Below are positions 63,342 to 64,000 of a stretch of 64,000 bases of DNA, one piece after another. The first letter of the stretch is position 1. Each line of letters begins with the position of its first letter. Source of the stretch: Xanthostigma xanthostigma (Eukaryota; Arthropoda; Insecta; Raphidioptera; Raphidiidae). The translations under genes were made by a program, and so were the position numbers. The notes beneath the pieces were generated by a model, which saw nothing but the letters and a program-made list of their open reading frames with translations, did not search any database and was not told the DNA's origin. Where the stretch lies: positions 80,574,948 to 80,638,947 of the forward strand of contig OY754464.1 of the NCBI GenBank assembly GCA_963575645.1. Reading direction: 5' to 3'.

Positions 63342-63830
63342 TATACTTGACCGGTTTCTTTGACAAAAATCCCTGACTTCCATCAAAACGTCTTCTTTTC
63401 CAGGTTTTCCAGAAAGGTACCACCCTGGAATAATCCGTGCGAAGAGAGAATGTAGAAAACTTAAAATTCTATTTTTCGAGGCGCGTCTTAAGCGTATCTA
63501 TTTAACAGATATCATGGCAGTTAAGCTAAAATGCATGCATTCAAACGTAAGAAAAGCCTATCGATTTCAGATACGGCGGAGGTGAAGGGCCACTTATGGT
63601 GGCAGAGCTGAGTGGTTAATTCCGCTTCGAGTACACAAACAACAATTTGTGAAAGTGAAGAATGATGCCGCGCTGCTACAAAGCTTTTCACGCGATTACG
63701 ATCACTACTAGTATTATTAATTAATTGAAAATTTTAATAATATTGTTTTCGTTAGGTACATACGTGCATTGAAAGTGCATCACTGTATACTTGTTTTCGA
63801 TGATTAAACTTTGATTTTGTATGCCAATGA
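63342..63830. other. unclassified sequence
   Basis: No feature recognised. Confidence 0.35.
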
Positions 63831-63952
63831 CGTAAAAAATATTCCAGCCAATTGGGCGACGGGACCATTCCAACTTCAAAAATGTTGACATTTGATTATA
63901 ATAAAGACAATAAAATTTCTGATATCGTGTGAGGTGACGCGGGTAATTGCTA
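63831..63952 (+). mobile_element. Helitron family C 3' end
   Basis: GCCAATTGGGCGACGGGACC, CATTCCAACTTCAAAAATGT and end GAGGTGACGCGGGTAATTGC TAG then T. Same family as 6413-6600. The last 45 bp of the window (GTTGCCATGGTCACCTACAT) begin a family G copy. Confidence 0.6.
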
Positions 63953-64000
63953 GTATTCAATATGATATTTGCTATTCGTTGCCATGGTCACCTACATAAT

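Overview
The window reads as repeat-dense, AT-rich intergenic DNA from an insect nuclear genome, most likely a moth or butterfly. I see no host protein-coding gene that I can defend. The lepidopteran call rests on repeat types I recognise: short A/T-flanked Helitrons that open TCTATACTAATATATAAAG, a second Helitron type carrying GTGTCACGATGTTCGTCCGC, and the AACCGACTTCAAAAAAGGAGG repeat. It is an inference, not proof.

Layout. 0-9 kb: Helitron fragments (one with an internal tRNA-Lys-like sequence), an 8-bp-TSD hAT-like element, a foldback-bearing element (family B), a LINE 3' end and a 440-bp palindrome. 9-20 kb: MITE family A copies, a 651-bp solo LTR with TATA and initiator, a second Helitron with the tRNA-Lys-like insert, a pogo-like element nested in a Helitron 5' end, and the first of three THAP-encoding transposon relics. 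20-29 kb: a hAT element with exact 8-bp TSD hosting a MITE A copy, a tRNA-headed SINE with an ATT tail, two more THAP elements, and a PIF/Harbinger element holding a spliced MADF exon. 29.9-35.8 kb: a 5.9-kb composite insertion flanked by a 13-bp direct repeat. It carries inverted termini, a palindromic-core tandem repeat and a 27-unit, 120-bp satellite with a CRE palindrome in most units. 36.1-41.4 kb: an apparently intact Ty3/Gypsy retrotransposon (identical 148-bp LTRs, tRNA-Trp primer site, GGGAAAC gag-pol slippery site, full protease-RT-RNase H-integrase) inserted into one arm of a long-TIR palindromic element. 41.4-49 kb: another 8-bp-TSD hAT, Helitrons, and a 1,039-bp solo LTR inside a Helitron. 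49-61 kb: more MITE A, a SINE with a 16-bp TSD, MITEs with 45-bp TIRs, tandem repeats, and a degenerate LTR. 61.6-63.3 kb: a Helitron interrupted both by a 125-bp solo LTR and by a three-unit tandem array of a mariner-like element encoding a helix-turn-helix fragment.

The Gypsy element is the only set of genes acting together here. It could make Gag, and a Gag-Pol fusion by -1 frameshifting, prime with tRNA-Trp, and integrate with 4-bp duplications. The other coding traces (THAP, MADF, HTH, RT C-terminus) are transposon-derived fragments. The most informative structures are nested insertions whose empty sites are still readable from the opposite arm of a palindrome or from a sister copy. Coordinates of repeat families without a clean target duplication are approximate (about 5-20 bp).
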